A stretch of DNA of 64,000 bases from CAYSPT01 sp964432985. GTDB taxonomy: Bacteria; Muiribacteriota; CAYSPT01. The notes below the pieces were generated by a model. It made no database searches, was not told where the DNA came from, and saw only the letters and a program-made list of their open reading frames with translations. The stretch is from assembly GCA_964432985.1 (NCBI GenBank), contig CAYSPT010000009.1, positions 48,849-112,848 on the forward strand, in the 5' to 3' direction. Position 1 is the stretch's first letter. Every line of letters starts with the position of its first letter. Below, piece after piece: positions 8,142-17,227 of this stretch. The position numbers and the translations under genes are program-made.

Positions 8142-9998
8142 TCAGATTATTCCCTCACCGCACGTATCCAGTCCGAGCCCAGCGAGTTTATCCCTGGTGG
8201 GAATACCGTACTCCGTCCAACCCCTGAAAGCATAGTATTCGTCCAGCATCTTTCCCAAATGGGGCAGCACCCCGGCAGCCTTACCATCGGGGCGGGCGTG
8301 GGCAAAGAGGCGTGGCGGCAACACATCGTCTTTGCGGGAGCAGCCCAGCCGGACATTATAGAGACGTTTCAGGTTGAACAAACGCTCACCGGTCTCCATG
8401 ACCCGGTCACAATCATAATCCCACCCGGTTGCCGCCTTGATCCAGCCGGCAATCATGGCCGGACCCACCCGGGCCAGGAAGAGAAACTTACACAGACCCA
8501 GGGGGTTGAAAATACCCTGGAAGTTCTGCATCTCGTAGCAGATCCTGGCCTTGCCTTCCGTGGTGTGAGGATCGGGGGCTTCGGTATATCCCAGGTCTGC
8601 CAGCGGAATACCCCGTCCCAGAAAGTAGCTGAGGGCTTCCAGGTGGCACGCCCCGCGGTTGGCGGTAGCGTAATTACAGCCCATGGAAACAAAAGCCCTC
8701 GGATCGTGCATAGGATACTCCAGTCCCTTGGTGTGAACAGCGAATTCTTCTGCCTTCGGACCCAGCTCTTCAGCGGCCCGCTTTACTCCCTGGGACAGAA
8801 GCTTGCCGATACCCTCCACCTTCCCTATGAGCTGTGTAAGTTTGAGTACCGCCATACCGTCGCCCCAAGGAGCTTCAAATCCGATATCATCCTTCGTGAG
8901 GAGCCCTTGCTCGAAGGCTTCCAGGGCAAAGGCCACCACCGCCGAAGCTGATATAGTATCGAGTCCCAACCGGTTGCAGGCCTCATTGGCAGCGATCACC
9001 GCTTCGTAATCATCTACCAGACACATGGCCCCGAATCCGGCGCAGGTTTCATATTCAGGACCGTGCCCGTAGAGCGGCGCATACGGACCCTCGGTAACCT
9101 GGACAATTTTTCCGCATCCGATAGGACACTTGTAACAGTAATATGATTTTACTTTCGTAGTGGGCAGGAACGTCTGGCCGCAGGTTTTTGTGGCTCCTTC
9201 CGCCCATGATCCCAGGTACCAGTTCTTTATGGGAAGATCACCCCAGAACTCCACTGCCTCCACTCCCCCGGCGGTGGAAAAATCAGAGAGAGATTTGGCG
9301 TTGGCCATAATATCCTTGACCTGGGATTTTATCAGGGCTTTGAGACCGGCTTCGTCGTACAGAGGGACCTTTTGCTCGCCCCGCACTACAAAGGCTTTTA
9401 GGTTTTTGATTCCCATGACCGTGCCCATGCCGCATCGACCCGCAGCCCGGGCTACCGGTCCACCGAACATAACTGAAGCAATGAGCGATCCACGTTCACC
9501 GGCGGGACCGATACAGGCGACTTCCACATCGGCACCCAGCTCTTTTTTAAGCAGTTCTTCGGTTTCAAAGGTATCTTTCCCCACCAGGTGATCGGCTGGA
9601 TTCAATACTGCCCGGCCATCATCGAGCAAGAGATATACCGGTTTTTCGGCAGCACCATTAAAAATAACGCCGTCATATCCGGTAAAGGAAAAAGCGGCGG
9701 ACCAGTGTCCCCCCGCAGCGGCTTCCCCCCAGATACCGGTCAGGGGAGATTTGGCGGAAAGGCAAATCTTGGGGCTTCCGGGAACAGGTGTTCCATTGAA
9801 CAATCCCCTCATGAAAATAAGTGGATTTTCAGGCGACAGGGGATCCAGGTCAGGGTCGGTTTCCTCGAGAAGTATCCTGGCGGACAGACCGCTTCCAAGA
9901 AAGAATAACTCGGCATCGGAATCCTCGATGGTCCGGTCTTTCATACTGCCGGAGGACAGGTCAACCTCGAGAATCCTGCCATGATAACCGAAGGGCAT
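8142..9998 (-). CDS. Aldehyde:ferredoxin oxidoreductase (tungsten/molybdenum, AOR family)
   Basis: Oxidises an aldehyde to the carboxylic acid and reduces ferredoxin. 618 residues, full length for the family. N-terminal AOR domain begins YHGRILEVDLSSG. Fe-S ligands C288-x2-C291-x3-C295 (YYCYKCPIGCGK) and a later Cys in FNPLGLCKF match the AOR pattern, as does GCSRKDDVLPPRLF near the C-terminus. The ATG has GGAGG seven bases upstream. First gene of the pyrimidine-degradation operon, which suggests that its aldehyde is malonate or methylmalonate semialdehyde made by the last enzyme of the same operon; this substrate is inferred, since AOR enzymes can be promiscuous. Confidence 0.92.
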   Translation of the reverse strand: MPFGYHGRILEVDLSSGSMKDRTIEDSDAELFFLGSGLSARILLEETDPDLDPLSPENPLIFMRGLFNGTPVPGSPKICLSAKSPLTGIWGEAAAGGHWSAAFSFTGYDGVIFNGAAEKPVYLLLDDGRAVLNPADHLVGKDTFETEELLKKELGADVEVACIGPAGERGSLIASVMFGGPVARAAGRCGMGTVMGIKNLKAFVVRGEQKVPLYDEAGLKALIKSQVKDIMANAKSLSDFSTAGGVEAVEFWGDLPIKNWYLGSWAEGATKTCGQTFLPTTKVKSYYCYKCPIGCGKIVQVTEGPYAPLYGHGPEYETCAGFGAMCLVDDYEAVIAANEACNRLGLDTISASAVVAFALEAFEQGLLTKDDIGFEAPWGDGMAVLKLTQLIGKVEGIGKLLSQGVKRAAEELGPKAEEFAVHTKGLEYPMHDPRAFVSMGCNYATANRGACHLEALSYFLGRGIPLADLGYTEAPDPHTTEGKARICYEMQNFQGIFNPLGLCKFLFLARVGPAMIAGWIKAATGWDYDCDRVMETGERLFNLKRLYNVRLGCSRKDDVLPPRLFAHARPDGKAAGVLPHLGKMLDEYYAFRGWTEYGIPTRDKLAGLGLDTCGEGII

Positions 9999-10036
9999 GA
10001 TGGGCCTCCAATCTCAATATAAAAAATACAACTAAT

Positions 10037-10066
10037 ATTATAGTGGGGGTATTTTGCTGTAGTCAA
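10037..10066 (-). promoter_or_regulatory. Sigma70-type promoter of the AOR/pyrimidine operon
   Basis: Reading leftward, -35 TTGACT (10061-10066), 18-base spacer, -10 TATAAT (10037-10042). The start would fall about 30 bases before the AOR ATG at 9998, and a good ribosome site lies between. It is the only strong promoter seen for the five-gene block. Confidence 0.72.
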
Positions 10067-10073
10067 GAGAATA

Positions 10074-10982
10074 TCAACTGCTCTGCTTTTTGTGGGATTC
10101 CATGGCCTTGCGGCTGCTTGCCATGGCCTGCGACCGCTTTTTCTGCTCTTTGGACTGCATAATCTTCTTGCCGATGGCCATCCCTAAACCAACTCCGGGA
10201 ATGACTTTTCCGACCAGTTCCTCACCAAGTTCGAACAGTATGTCTTCGGATATCAGTTCTTTGAGCTCCGTCTTGAATATTTTTCCTTTCTTGACATCCC
10301 CGGTGATAGCGTCGACTTCCAGGACACCTTTCTGCCCGGAGGAGGTGTCCAGCAGTTCAAACGCGTAGATGGGCCTGAAATAGAGAACTATTCTATGGAT
10401 CGAAATCATTTCCTCGATAACCGTGTCGGCGTGTATTGGTTTGAGAAGCTCCTTGATTAGTTCCCTGATCAGGTAAGACGCTTTGATACGGGCGGGGATG
10501 ACAACCTTGTTCTCCCCCATGAGCTCTTCTGTTTCCTGGATCTCCCGACTGGGGTAACCGATGTACAGCTCGAGCCCTTTTTCCTTGTTTTCCACCGCGT
10601 CCCGGGTAATCTCCCGGCTGGCCTGTTCCACACAATGATCCTCGGCAGTAAACTGGCATACCGGATTGGCACCCTCGATTTCGATTGTAGTTGAGCAAAG
10701 TGTTACGGATCTGACTTCTGGATTGACATCGAACTGATACACGGTCTGCCGTTTGTACTCCAGATAGCTCTCGGCGCAGATGTGCCAGAAGGGTTCGTAG
10801 CGTTTTTCCGAGTGGATAACCAATGCTTCACTTTTTTTAGAGAAAAGGTTCTTAACGCTGTGAACGAGGCTGAACGCTTTTTCCTTGGAAGCTAGAGCAA
10901 TTTCCCGGCACTTGTCTATATTATGGATATCCAAAAGAACCTGGATGTCCTGTTTTTTTTCACTTAACTTAAGCTCTACCAT
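10074..10982 (-). CDS. Hypothetical protein, 302 residues
   Basis: Not recognised. No signal peptide; probably cytoplasmic or peripherally attached. Acidic, mixed alpha/beta with a run RYEPFWHICAESYLEYKR around residues 81-98 and a phrase SGQKGVLEVDAITGDV near 215-230 like a small beta domain. Near the C-terminus a glycine-rich stretch GKVIPGVGLGMAIGKKI is followed by a Lys/Ser/Gln-rich tail. GGAGG lies ten bases before the ATG. It is read in the same direction as the AOR operon but ends about 10 bases before the AOR -35 box, so it seems separately transcribed. A 31-bp tandem repeat lies just upstream. Confidence 0.75.
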   Translation of the reverse strand: MVELKLSEKKQDIQVLLDIHNIDKCREIALASKEKAFSLVHSVKNLFSKKSEALVIHSEKRYEPFWHICAESYLEYKRQTVYQFDVNPEVRSVTLCSTTIEIEGANPVCQFTAEDHCVEQASREITRDAVENKEKGLELYIGYPSREIQETEELMGENKVVIPARIKASYLIRELIKELLKPIHADTVIEEMISIHRIVLYFRPIYAFELLDTSSGQKGVLEVDAITGDVKKGKIFKTELKELISEDILFELGEELVGKVIPGVGLGMAIGKKIMQSKEQKKRSQAMASSRKAMESHKKQSS

Positions 10983-11026
10983 ACCCAGGTGTCCTCCGAT
11001 ACGTACCCCTTTTTCATATTACACGT

Positions 11027-11116
11027 AAGGCAACTCACAAGGCAAGATTAATCTGGCAAGGCAGCTCACAAGGCAAGATCAATCTGGCAAGGCAGTGCAC
11101 AAGATAAGTCCAATCT
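11027..11116. repeat. 31-bp tandem repeat, about three copies
   Basis: Copies at 11027-11057 and 11058-11088 differ at about two positions; a third, decayed copy runs to about 11116. Each unit itself holds two near-copies of AAGGCAA-like segments. It lies in the 259-base region between two divergent genes, so it could carry operators, but nothing else is recognisable there. Confidence 0.85.
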
Positions 11117-11241
11117 ATCTCAAGACCCAGCGGGTTCAAGTAGTTGACCGGCGGTCATCCGGTTGTTATCCTGTGGTCATTGACGAACCGCAGAATAAAA
11201 GTTTGTGAATTATTAGGGCTAAGCAGGAAGGGAGCCATCAT

Positions 11242-12465
11242 ATGAATACCACCACTTTAGCCGCAGGCACCTTTGCCGCCGGGGCGCTCGAGGGGATAAA
11301 AGTTCTCGACCTGTCCCGGGTCCTGGCCGGACCGTACTGCACTATGCTGCTTGGAGACATGGGTGCCAGCGTCATCAAGGTAGAGCGTCCGGGAAAGGGA
11401 GACGACACCCGTCAGTTCGGCCCCCCGTTTAAGGAGGGTGAGAGCGCTTACTTCATGAGCGTCAACCGTAACAAGCTGTCCATCACCCTCAACCTCAAGA
11501 ACCCCAGGGGACAGGAACTGGCCATGGAGATGGCGTGCAAATCGGACGTGGTGGTCGAAAACTTCCGGCCCGGGAAAGTTGCCGATTTGGGGCTTGATTA
11601 TGAATCCATTGCCAGGCGGAATCCCACCATAGTGTACTGCTCCATATCGGGGTTCGGTCAGGACGGCCCCTATGCCAGCCGCCCCGGGTACGATCTTATC
11701 GTGCAGGGAATGAGCGGGTTGATGAGTTTCACCGGTGAAATGGGAGGAGATCCCCTCAAAGTGGGAGTGGCCATCAGCGATATTTTTTCGGGAATGACCG
11801 CCTATCAGGGAATTCTCCTGGCACTGCTGGCCAGGGAAAAAACAGGGAAAGGCCAGTACGTGGACATCTCTATGCTGGATAGCACCATGTCCCTGCTCAC
11901 CTATCAGGGCGGACGTTTCTTCGCCACCGGTACGCCACCGGTTCCTCTGGGAAACGCCCATCCGACCATCGCTCCCTATGAAACCTTCAGAACCTCCGAC
12001 GGATTCGTCAATATAGCCGTAGGCAACGACGCCCTTTGGCTGAAGTTCTGCGACGCCATCGGGAGGACGGACCTGACCGGGATGGACAGTTTCAAAACCA
12101 ATGCTCTCAGGGTGGAGCATCACGGAGAGCTGACGACAATACTCAACGAAATTATCGCCAAACAGACCACCCGGGAATGGGTGGACATCCTGCGGGACCG
12201 CGGTGTCCCCTGCGGAGCCATTAACACCCTGGCGGACGTGGCAGACGATCCGCAGGTAGAACACAGGCAGATGGTGATCACCATGGACCACCCGAAATGT
12301 GAAAGCGTGAGCATGACCGGAATACCCATCAAGCTTTCAGAAACACCGGGCAGCCTGAGGTACCCTCCGCCCGTCCTGGGAGAACATACCGAATACATTC
12401 TCAAGGAGTGGCTCGATTACACTGATTCCCAGATAGATGAATTTCGACACGAAGGCATTATTTGA
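11242..12465 (+). CDS. Family III (CaiB/BaiF) CoA-transferase
   Basis: Moves CoA between carboxylic acids by an Asp-CoA intermediate. 407 residues, standard length. The N-terminal signature VLDLSRVLAGPYCTMLLGDMGA and IKVERP are textbook; the catalytic Asp is likely D180 in GVAISDIFSGMTAYQG. Ribosome site GGAAGGGAG lies about seven bases before the ATG. Followed after 93 bases by the methylmalonyl-CoA mutase catalytic subunit, so methylmalonate/succinate or propionate with succinyl-CoA are reasonable acyl pairs. Racemases of this family share the fold and cannot be fully excluded, although the context favours transfer. Confidence 0.9.
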   Translation: MNTTTLAAGTFAAGALEGIKVLDLSRVLAGPYCTMLLGDMGASVIKVERPGKGDDTRQFGPPFKEGESAYFMSVNRNKLSITLNLKNPRGQELAMEMACKSDVVVENFRPGKVADLGLDYESIARRNPTIVYCSISGFGQDGPYASRPGYDLIVQGMSGLMSFTGEMGGDPLKVGVAISDIFSGMTAYQGILLALLAREKTGKGQYVDISMLDSTMSLLTYQGGRFFATGTPPVPLGNAHPTIAPYETFRTSDGFVNIAVGNDALWLKFCDAIGRTDLTGMDSFKTNALRVEHHGELTTILNEIIAKQTTREWVDILRDRGVPCGAINTLADVADDPQVEHRQMVITMDHPKCESVSMTGIPIKLSETPGSLRYPPPVLGEHTEYILKEWLDYTDSQIDEFRHEGII

Positions 12466-12558
12466 GTGAACGACAGCTTGCAGGATAGAGTTACAATTAC
12501 CAGCTGGGATACGTGGGTGTGACCGCACCCGGGGATACTGAATAAGTGAGGTACAAAC

Positions 12559-14244
12559 GTGGATATTCAGGAACTAAAGCAAACCATTAAAGAAGAGCGT
12601 GAACGCTGGGAGCAAGAGAAATTGGAACAGGTATTAAAACGGCATCCCGAGCGTAAGGAACAGTTTCTCACCGATTCCTATATGGAAGCGCCCCGGGTGT
12701 GCACCCCCGAGAACCATTCTGAAGAGACGTACCTTCAGCGTGAAGGATTCCCCGGGCAGTTTCCGTATCTCCGTGGCGTGCAGCCCACCATGTACCGGGG
12801 CCGGCTCTGGACCATGCGCCAGTACGCCGGGTTCGGTACAGCCGATGAATCTAACCTGCGCTACCGCTACCTGCTCGAGCAAGGGCAGACCGGGCTATCG
12901 GTGGCCTTCGACCTGCCTACCCAGATGGGGTACGACTCCGACCACCCGCTTTCGCAGGGAGAAGTGGGACGGGTGGGTGTGGCCATCGACACTCTGGATG
13001 ACATGGAACGGCTCTTCGCCGAAATTCCGCTATCCAAAGTAAGCGTGTCCATGACCATCAACGCCACCGCCGCTGTGCTTTTAGCCATGTACGTAGCCCT
13101 GGCCAAAAAGCGCGGTGACACGGTGGAGAAGCTCTCGGGGACGCTCCAAAACGATCTGCTCAAGGAATACGTGGCCCGGGGAACCTACATCTTTCCGCCG
13201 GAACCGTCCCTGAGGCTGGTCACCGACGTCATATCCTACTGTACCGAGCACCTGCCAAAATTCAATCCCATCTCCATCTCCGGCTACCACATCCGTGAAG
13301 CCGGCTCCACTGCGGTGCAGGAGGTGGCGTTCACCCTGGCCGACGCCATCTGCTACGTCGAGCGTGCCATACAGGCCGGCCTCGACGTCAATGATTTCGG
13401 CAAACGTCTCTCCTTTTTCTTCGCCGCTCACAACGACTTTTTCGAAGAGGTGGCCAAGTTCAGGGCCGCACGGAGAATATGGGCAATCATCATGCGGGAC
13501 CGCTTCGGGGCCACCAATCCCAAGGCCATGACCCTGCGGTTCCACACCCAGACAGGCGGGGCTACCCTCACCGCCCAGCAGGAGAAGAACAATGTCGTCA
13601 GGGTAACTTTGCAGGCGCTGGCGGCAGTGCTGGGGGGGACCCAGTCGCTTCACACCAACTCCTTCGACGAAGCCCTTGGACTGCCCTCAGAAGAAGCAGT
13701 CACCATTGCGTTAAGAACCCAGCAGATCATCGGTTACGAATCGGGCGTCGACCGAAGCGCCGATCCGCTGGGGGGAAGCTATTACGTGGAGCAGCTCACC
13801 GACCGGATAGAGGAGCAGGTACTGGACTATCTGCAGAGAATCGACGACATGGGCGGTACGCTCAGGGCGGTGGAGAGCGGTTTCATAAAAACGGAGATAG
13901 TGCAAAACGCCTACCGGCACCAGCTCATGGTGGAGAGCGAGGAGAAGGTGGTGGTAGGGGTAAACCGGTTCCAGGAAGAAACCGCCGGAACCGGTTCCGC
14001 AGCGTTGTTCTCACCGGACCCGGCCGGCGAAACACAGCAGGTGAAAAAGCTTAAGTCAGTCAAGGGAAGCCGGGACGAAGACCAGGTAAAAAGCTCTCTG
14101 CATCATCTTCAAGAGACCGCCCGGGGAAGTGAAAACCTGGTACCACCCATTCTGGAAGCCGTAGAAGCCAGAGCCTCTATCGGCGAGATCTGTGATGTGC
14201 TCAGAGGAGTGTTCGGACAGTACTCGGGCGCCGGTTCGCTGTAG
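12559..14244 (+). CDS. mcmA: Methylmalonyl-CoA mutase, large (catalytic) subunit
   Basis: Interconverts (R)-methylmalonyl-CoA and succinyl-CoA with adenosylcobalamin. 561 residues comprising the substrate barrel only; the B12 domain is a separate gene at 22055. Tyr89 (WTMRQYAGFGTA) and Arg207 (LKEYVARGTYIFPP) carry the same residue numbers as the substrate-binding Tyr89/Arg207 known from Propionibacterium mutase; isobutyryl-CoA mutases have Phe and Gln there, so methylmalonyl-CoA is the likely substrate. Other family strings are TGLSVAFDLPTQMGYDSDHP and QTGGATLTAQQ. GTG start with GAGGT six bases upstream. Transcribed with the CoA-transferase. Confidence 0.95.
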   Translation: MDIQELKQTIKEERERWEQEKLEQVLKRHPERKEQFLTDSYMEAPRVCTPENHSEETYLQREGFPGQFPYLRGVQPTMYRGRLWTMRQYAGFGTADESNLRYRYLLEQGQTGLSVAFDLPTQMGYDSDHPLSQGEVGRVGVAIDTLDDMERLFAEIPLSKVSVSMTINATAAVLLAMYVALAKKRGDTVEKLSGTLQNDLLKEYVARGTYIFPPEPSLRLVTDVISYCTEHLPKFNPISISGYHIREAGSTAVQEVAFTLADAICYVERAIQAGLDVNDFGKRLSFFFAAHNDFFEEVAKFRAARRIWAIIMRDRFGATNPKAMTLRFHTQTGGATLTAQQEKNNVVRVTLQALAAVLGGTQSLHTNSFDEALGLPSEEAVTIALRTQQIIGYESGVDRSADPLGGSYYVEQLTDRIEEQVLDYLQRIDDMGGTLRAVESGFIKTEIVQNAYRHQLMVESEEKVVVGVNRFQEETAGTGSAALFSPDPAGETQQVKKLKSVKGSRDEDQVKSSLHHLQETARGSENLVPPILEAVEARASIGEICDVLRGVFGQYSGAGSL

Positions 14245-14278
14245 AGTAATGAACCAGCCGGCAGCAGTTTTATGTCTC

Positions 14279-14782
14279 TCACCAGCTCGGCGCGGTAGCC
14301 GGGGTGACGGAACCGCTTTCATACCGGTTTGACTCATCGCCGAGGAAGGTGAGCACGTCATTTACCAGGCGTTGCCGGTGACAGCCGTCTTTCCAGGCGG
14401 CGGTTTTCCTCTCCAGGGGGACCAGCAGACGGTAGCGTTGCAGGGCTTCCTCGTAGAGCGCTTTTTTACGGTTCATGTCACGCTCCAAACCGTGAGCTAT
14501 AGGCTCTCCGACATACTTCGACCACCAGCCAGGATTCTCGAACTGCCGCTTTTTCTCCAGGTATTGAGCCTTCTTCTGGGCCAGGTCACGGGAAGCCCGG
14601 GCCAGGTCGAGGGAAATCCTGGCGTACTCCCGGGTGATGTCAACTGACGGTTGGGGCCGGTCATCCGCCGCCAGCACCGCCGTCAGGCACATCAACACGA
14701 TCAGTACGGCGTACAGCCGCGCTGGCTGCAGATTGCATTGTAACGTCAAAACGGGCATTCCTTCCGGCCTATTTCCATCCAT
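14279..14782 (-). CDS. Secreted coiled-coil protein, unknown function
   Basis: About 167 residues. The ATG at 14782 has GGAAGG seven bases upstream; a hydrophobic segment (LYAVLIVLMCLTAVLAADD) after a short polar lead looks like a signal peptide ending near AVLAA-DD. The mature part is rich in Arg, Lys, Glu and Leu with long heptad-like helices (ARISLDLARASRDLAQKKAQYLEKKRQ). Last gene of the leftward pseudopilin operon, so it may be a periplasmic accessory of that secretion/pilus system; no family recognised. Confidence 0.65.
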   Translation of the reverse strand: MDGNRPEGMPVLTLQCNLQPARLYAVLIVLMCLTAVLAADDRPQPSVDITREYARISLDLARASRDLAQKKAQYLEKKRQFENPGWWSKYVGEPIAHGLERDMNRKKALYEEALQRYRLLVPLERKTAAWKDGCHRQRLVNDVLTFLGDESNRYESGSVTPATAPSW

Positions 14783-14795
14783 GCTATATCCTTCC

Positions 14796-14860
14796 TGCCC
14801 ACACTTTTTAAGTGCCCACACTTGTTTAAAGTGCCCACACTTATTATTAGTGCCTTTACT
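14796..14860. repeat. 19-bp tandem repeat upstream of 14782
   Basis: Unit TGCCCACACTTNTTTAAAG occurs at about 14796-14812 (two bases shorter), 14813-14831 and 14832-14850, with a remnant to 14860. It fills the spacer between the stop of the pseudopilin gene at 14856 and the ribosome site of the downstream secreted protein. Confidence 0.8.
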
Positions 14861-15479
14861 TCCCTGAAGATGGAGACGAGCCTTTCCTTAGCTTCACCTT
14901 CGGCGGCCGCATGGGCTGGCCGCTGGCGTTGGAGACCCAGTAACGGCACTTCTCATAAGCCGCCCAGGCACGAGGAATGACGTGACAGCCAAGCTCGATT
15001 GCCTGCTTTCTGAACTCCACCGTCAGGTTCACGCTCACAATAGGCAGCCACTGCTCCTCTGACGATCGAAGCGAAAAACGCACATCCGAGAAATCCTTCC
15101 CGAGTACTTTTCCGTTCCTGCTCAGGATTCCGTCTTCGAAGAGGTAGATTACGGGATCGGTTACACCGGGGCCGCCGTTTTCGTTGTAGACAACTGATTT
15201 GTTCTGATCGATCAGCGTTTTAAAAACCTTGAGTTCCCGGCCATCCCCGCACCTCAGATTGAAGGTGGCCTCCCGCACATCGCGTTTGATCCACTCCATG
15301 GCCAGCCGGGCCTCTTCCAGAACATGGAGTTTGCTCATGCCGCGGTCGAACAGCTTGAATCCCGAGAACAGAAGGCTGAACAACGCTCCCAGCATTACCA
15401 GACCGATGGCCGACGCCACCAACAGCTCGATCAAGGTGAAGCCGCCGGCACCGATTTTTCGCTGCGGCATCATGAACAT
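14856..15479 (-). CDS. Prepilin-type minor pseudopilin (PilW/GspJ-like)
   Basis: 207 residues with a class III signal: a short basic leader ending in Gly-Gly, then FTLIELLVASAIG and a hydrophobic helix, the substrate of prepilin peptidase PilD. The remainder is a single globular domain. Size and operon position suggest a PilW/GspJ-like minor subunit that initiates a type IV pilus or type II secretion pseudopilus. Neighbours on the same strand are another pseudopilin and a PilX/GspK-like membrane protein, which matches the usual minor-pilin operon order. Confidence 0.87.
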   Translation of the reverse strand: MFMMPQRKIGAGGFTLIELLVASAIGLVMLGALFSLLFSGFKLFDRGMSKLHVLEEARLAMEWIKRDVREATFNLRCGDGRELKVFKTLIDQNKSVVYNENGGPGVTDPVIYLFEDGILSRNGKVLGKDFSDVRFSLRSSEEQWLPIVSVNLTVEFRKQAIELGCHVIPRAWAAYEKCRYWVSNASGQPMRPPKVKLRKGSSPSSGK

Positions 15480-15491
15480 GCAGTGATCCTC

Positions 15492-15836
15492 CTAATACGG
15501 AACGATGGTAACCAGTTTGACAGATTTTTCATCCCGGGAAACGGTGACGATCACCTCGGACATACCGTCCCCCGGAGTAATAGTCAATTCGCATGCATAT
15601 TTACCCCGGCTGTGTTTCTCGGAGCGGGGATGGATGAACTCTTCGCTGGGCTTGTTGACGATCAGCTCCATCAGGTCGGTGGCCAGGGTGACCGCTTCTG
15701 TGCTGGCGGTAATGTTCTCGGTCCCCCGGATACCGAAGCTGAAGACGCTGTAAAGCGGGATGAGACAGCACGAAAGTATGGCCACCACCACCAGGATCTC
15801 CACCAGGGAGAAAGCACGCTTTAAAGATGCTTCCAT
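15492..15836 (-). CDS. Prepilin-type minor pseudopilin (PilV/GspI-like)
   Basis: About 114 residues from the ATG at 15836. The leader MEASLKRA is followed by FSLVEILVVVAIL, a class III prepilin signal with Ala instead of Gly at the cleavage site, which prepilin peptidases can tolerate. It overlaps the end of the upstream gene by 16 bases, which points to translational coupling and sets the start. A longer in-frame extension up to 15929 lies wholly inside the upstream gene and is not needed. Confidence 0.83.
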   Translation of the reverse strand: MEASLKRAFSLVEILVVVAILSCCLIPLYSVFSFGIRGTENITASTEAVTLATDLMELIVNKPSEEFIHPRSEKHSRGKYACELTITPGDGMSEVIVTVSRDEKSVKLVTIVPY

Positions 15837-16972
15837 AACGTTATCTGCTCGCTTACGGTAACATGATATGCCGGGGAAGCGGACGATAGGTCCGATTCCA
15901 GCTGTCCTTCCAGATCCGGGAGTTTGCACGTCCGGGCGAAAATACGCCCTTTGACAGAAGTGCCACGCTGAAGCACCAATTCACCATCGGGAACGTTCAG
16001 AGAAGCTTTGATTGGATCGGAGCGGTGTCCCAGCACCCGCATCTGCCCGGTTCCCAGAACGGTAAAACTGATAGAGGAGGAGTCAGGAATGGACACGCGC
16101 TGAAGCACCAGTGGAAAACATGTCAGCAGGTTCCCGTCTCCCTTGAATATGGTATCGTTGAATCCCTTCGGTTCGTTAAGTACGCTCAGACCCTCGAGTA
16201 GATGGTAGAGACGGGACAGGATGGGATGGTACCGGTAGGTAAACAGCTCAAAATCGGCGGCGCGCCAGAAAAAATAGCTGATCTTCCGTTTACACAAGGG
16301 GTAGTTTTGCATCTGCCTTCCATCCCAGGTAAACCTCCAGTTGTCGACGATGGTGGTTTTCTCCGAGTCCTCAAGCGGCAGGAAGTTTTGAAGCAGCGAT
16401 CCAGCCGACAGGCGCAGACTGCCCAGGTCGAAAGACCAGAACTTGTAGCCGGCCACCGGTTCGGGTATGTTGATATTAACCACCTTCACATCACGCAGGG
16501 TGCAGATGGTCTTGCGGATTCCCTTATACACAGCCCGGACCGTGATCCGCAGGGTGCCCATTTTTTCAACAGGCTGGGGGCAGGGATCATCAGGAAAGGC
16601 AGAAACATTTTCGAACTGCACCTGTACATCGAGATCCGGCGCCGCACCGTATTCGCGCTCCATCAGCGAAAGGGTCTTTTGGGGTTTGAACGTTTCGGAG
16701 AGAGGGGTGCTCTGACACTCCGCCAGGTTACGTCGTAACGCGGTGTACCACCAGGAGCCTTCCTTGTTGACATCGTTTCTCACATGGGCGAAAGCCTCGT
16801 TGATGGCTGCCTCTGCGATAAACGAAGTGATCTCACCATTGAGCAGCCGCGCCATCTGACGGCCGGTATGTCTTATACGGAAAAAGAAGGCAAACGCCAG
16901 GATGAAAACGATGGCCAGGATACCGAGGGTGATGAAGACGAGAGACACAGCTCCCCGGGATCTGTGTTTCAT
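15821..16972 (-). CDS. PilX/GspK-like membrane-anchored pilus assembly protein
   Basis: 383 residues. An N-terminal basic RSRGAVSLVFITLGILAIV segment and single hydrophobic helix resemble PilX/GspK N-termini; no clear Gly-Phe prepilin cleavage site, so it may stay anchored. The large extracytoplasmic part is not recognised at domain level. AAAGGAGG nine bases before the ATG is a strong ribosome site. First gene of the leftward operon with two pseudopilins and a secreted coiled-coil protein, with overlapping junctions. Confidence 0.7.
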   Translation of the reverse strand: MKHRSRGAVSLVFITLGILAIVFILAFAFFFRIRHTGRQMARLLNGEITSFIAEAAINEAFAHVRNDVNKEGSWWYTALRRNLAECQSTPLSETFKPQKTLSLMEREYGAAPDLDVQVQFENVSAFPDDPCPQPVEKMGTLRITVRAVYKGIRKTICTLRDVKVVNINIPEPVAGYKFWSFDLGSLRLSAGSLLQNFLPLEDSEKTTIVDNWRFTWDGRQMQNYPLCKRKISYFFWRAADFELFTYRYHPILSRLYHLLEGLSVLNEPKGFNDTIFKGDGNLLTCFPLVLQRVSIPDSSSISFTVLGTGQMRVLGHRSDPIKASLNVPDGELVLQRGTSVKGRIFARTCKLPDLEGQLESDLSSASPAYHVTVSEQITLWKHL

Positions 16973-17227
16973 GCACCCTAGCCTCCTTTCAATCAGGTTA
17001 CACCTTAGACCGGATGGCTGACAATATGTTGTTCATTCCCGAATTACATCTGCTGTATTAACCAGTATGTTCTACAAGCTCAATAGTCTGCGTAATCTTT
17101 AAACCCAATTTCCAGCGGATAGAAAAAGTATGAGACGTAATGTGGTTTATTGCTCTATAATAAATAGAACGCATCACACGTGCCGGCTTTGCGTGCGGCC
17201 GGTGCACATCTGTGGGCAGGGATGGTT

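Noticed and set aside
11027..11116. Origin-type iterons
   Set aside because: Only about three copies, no DnaA boxes or replication gene adjacent.
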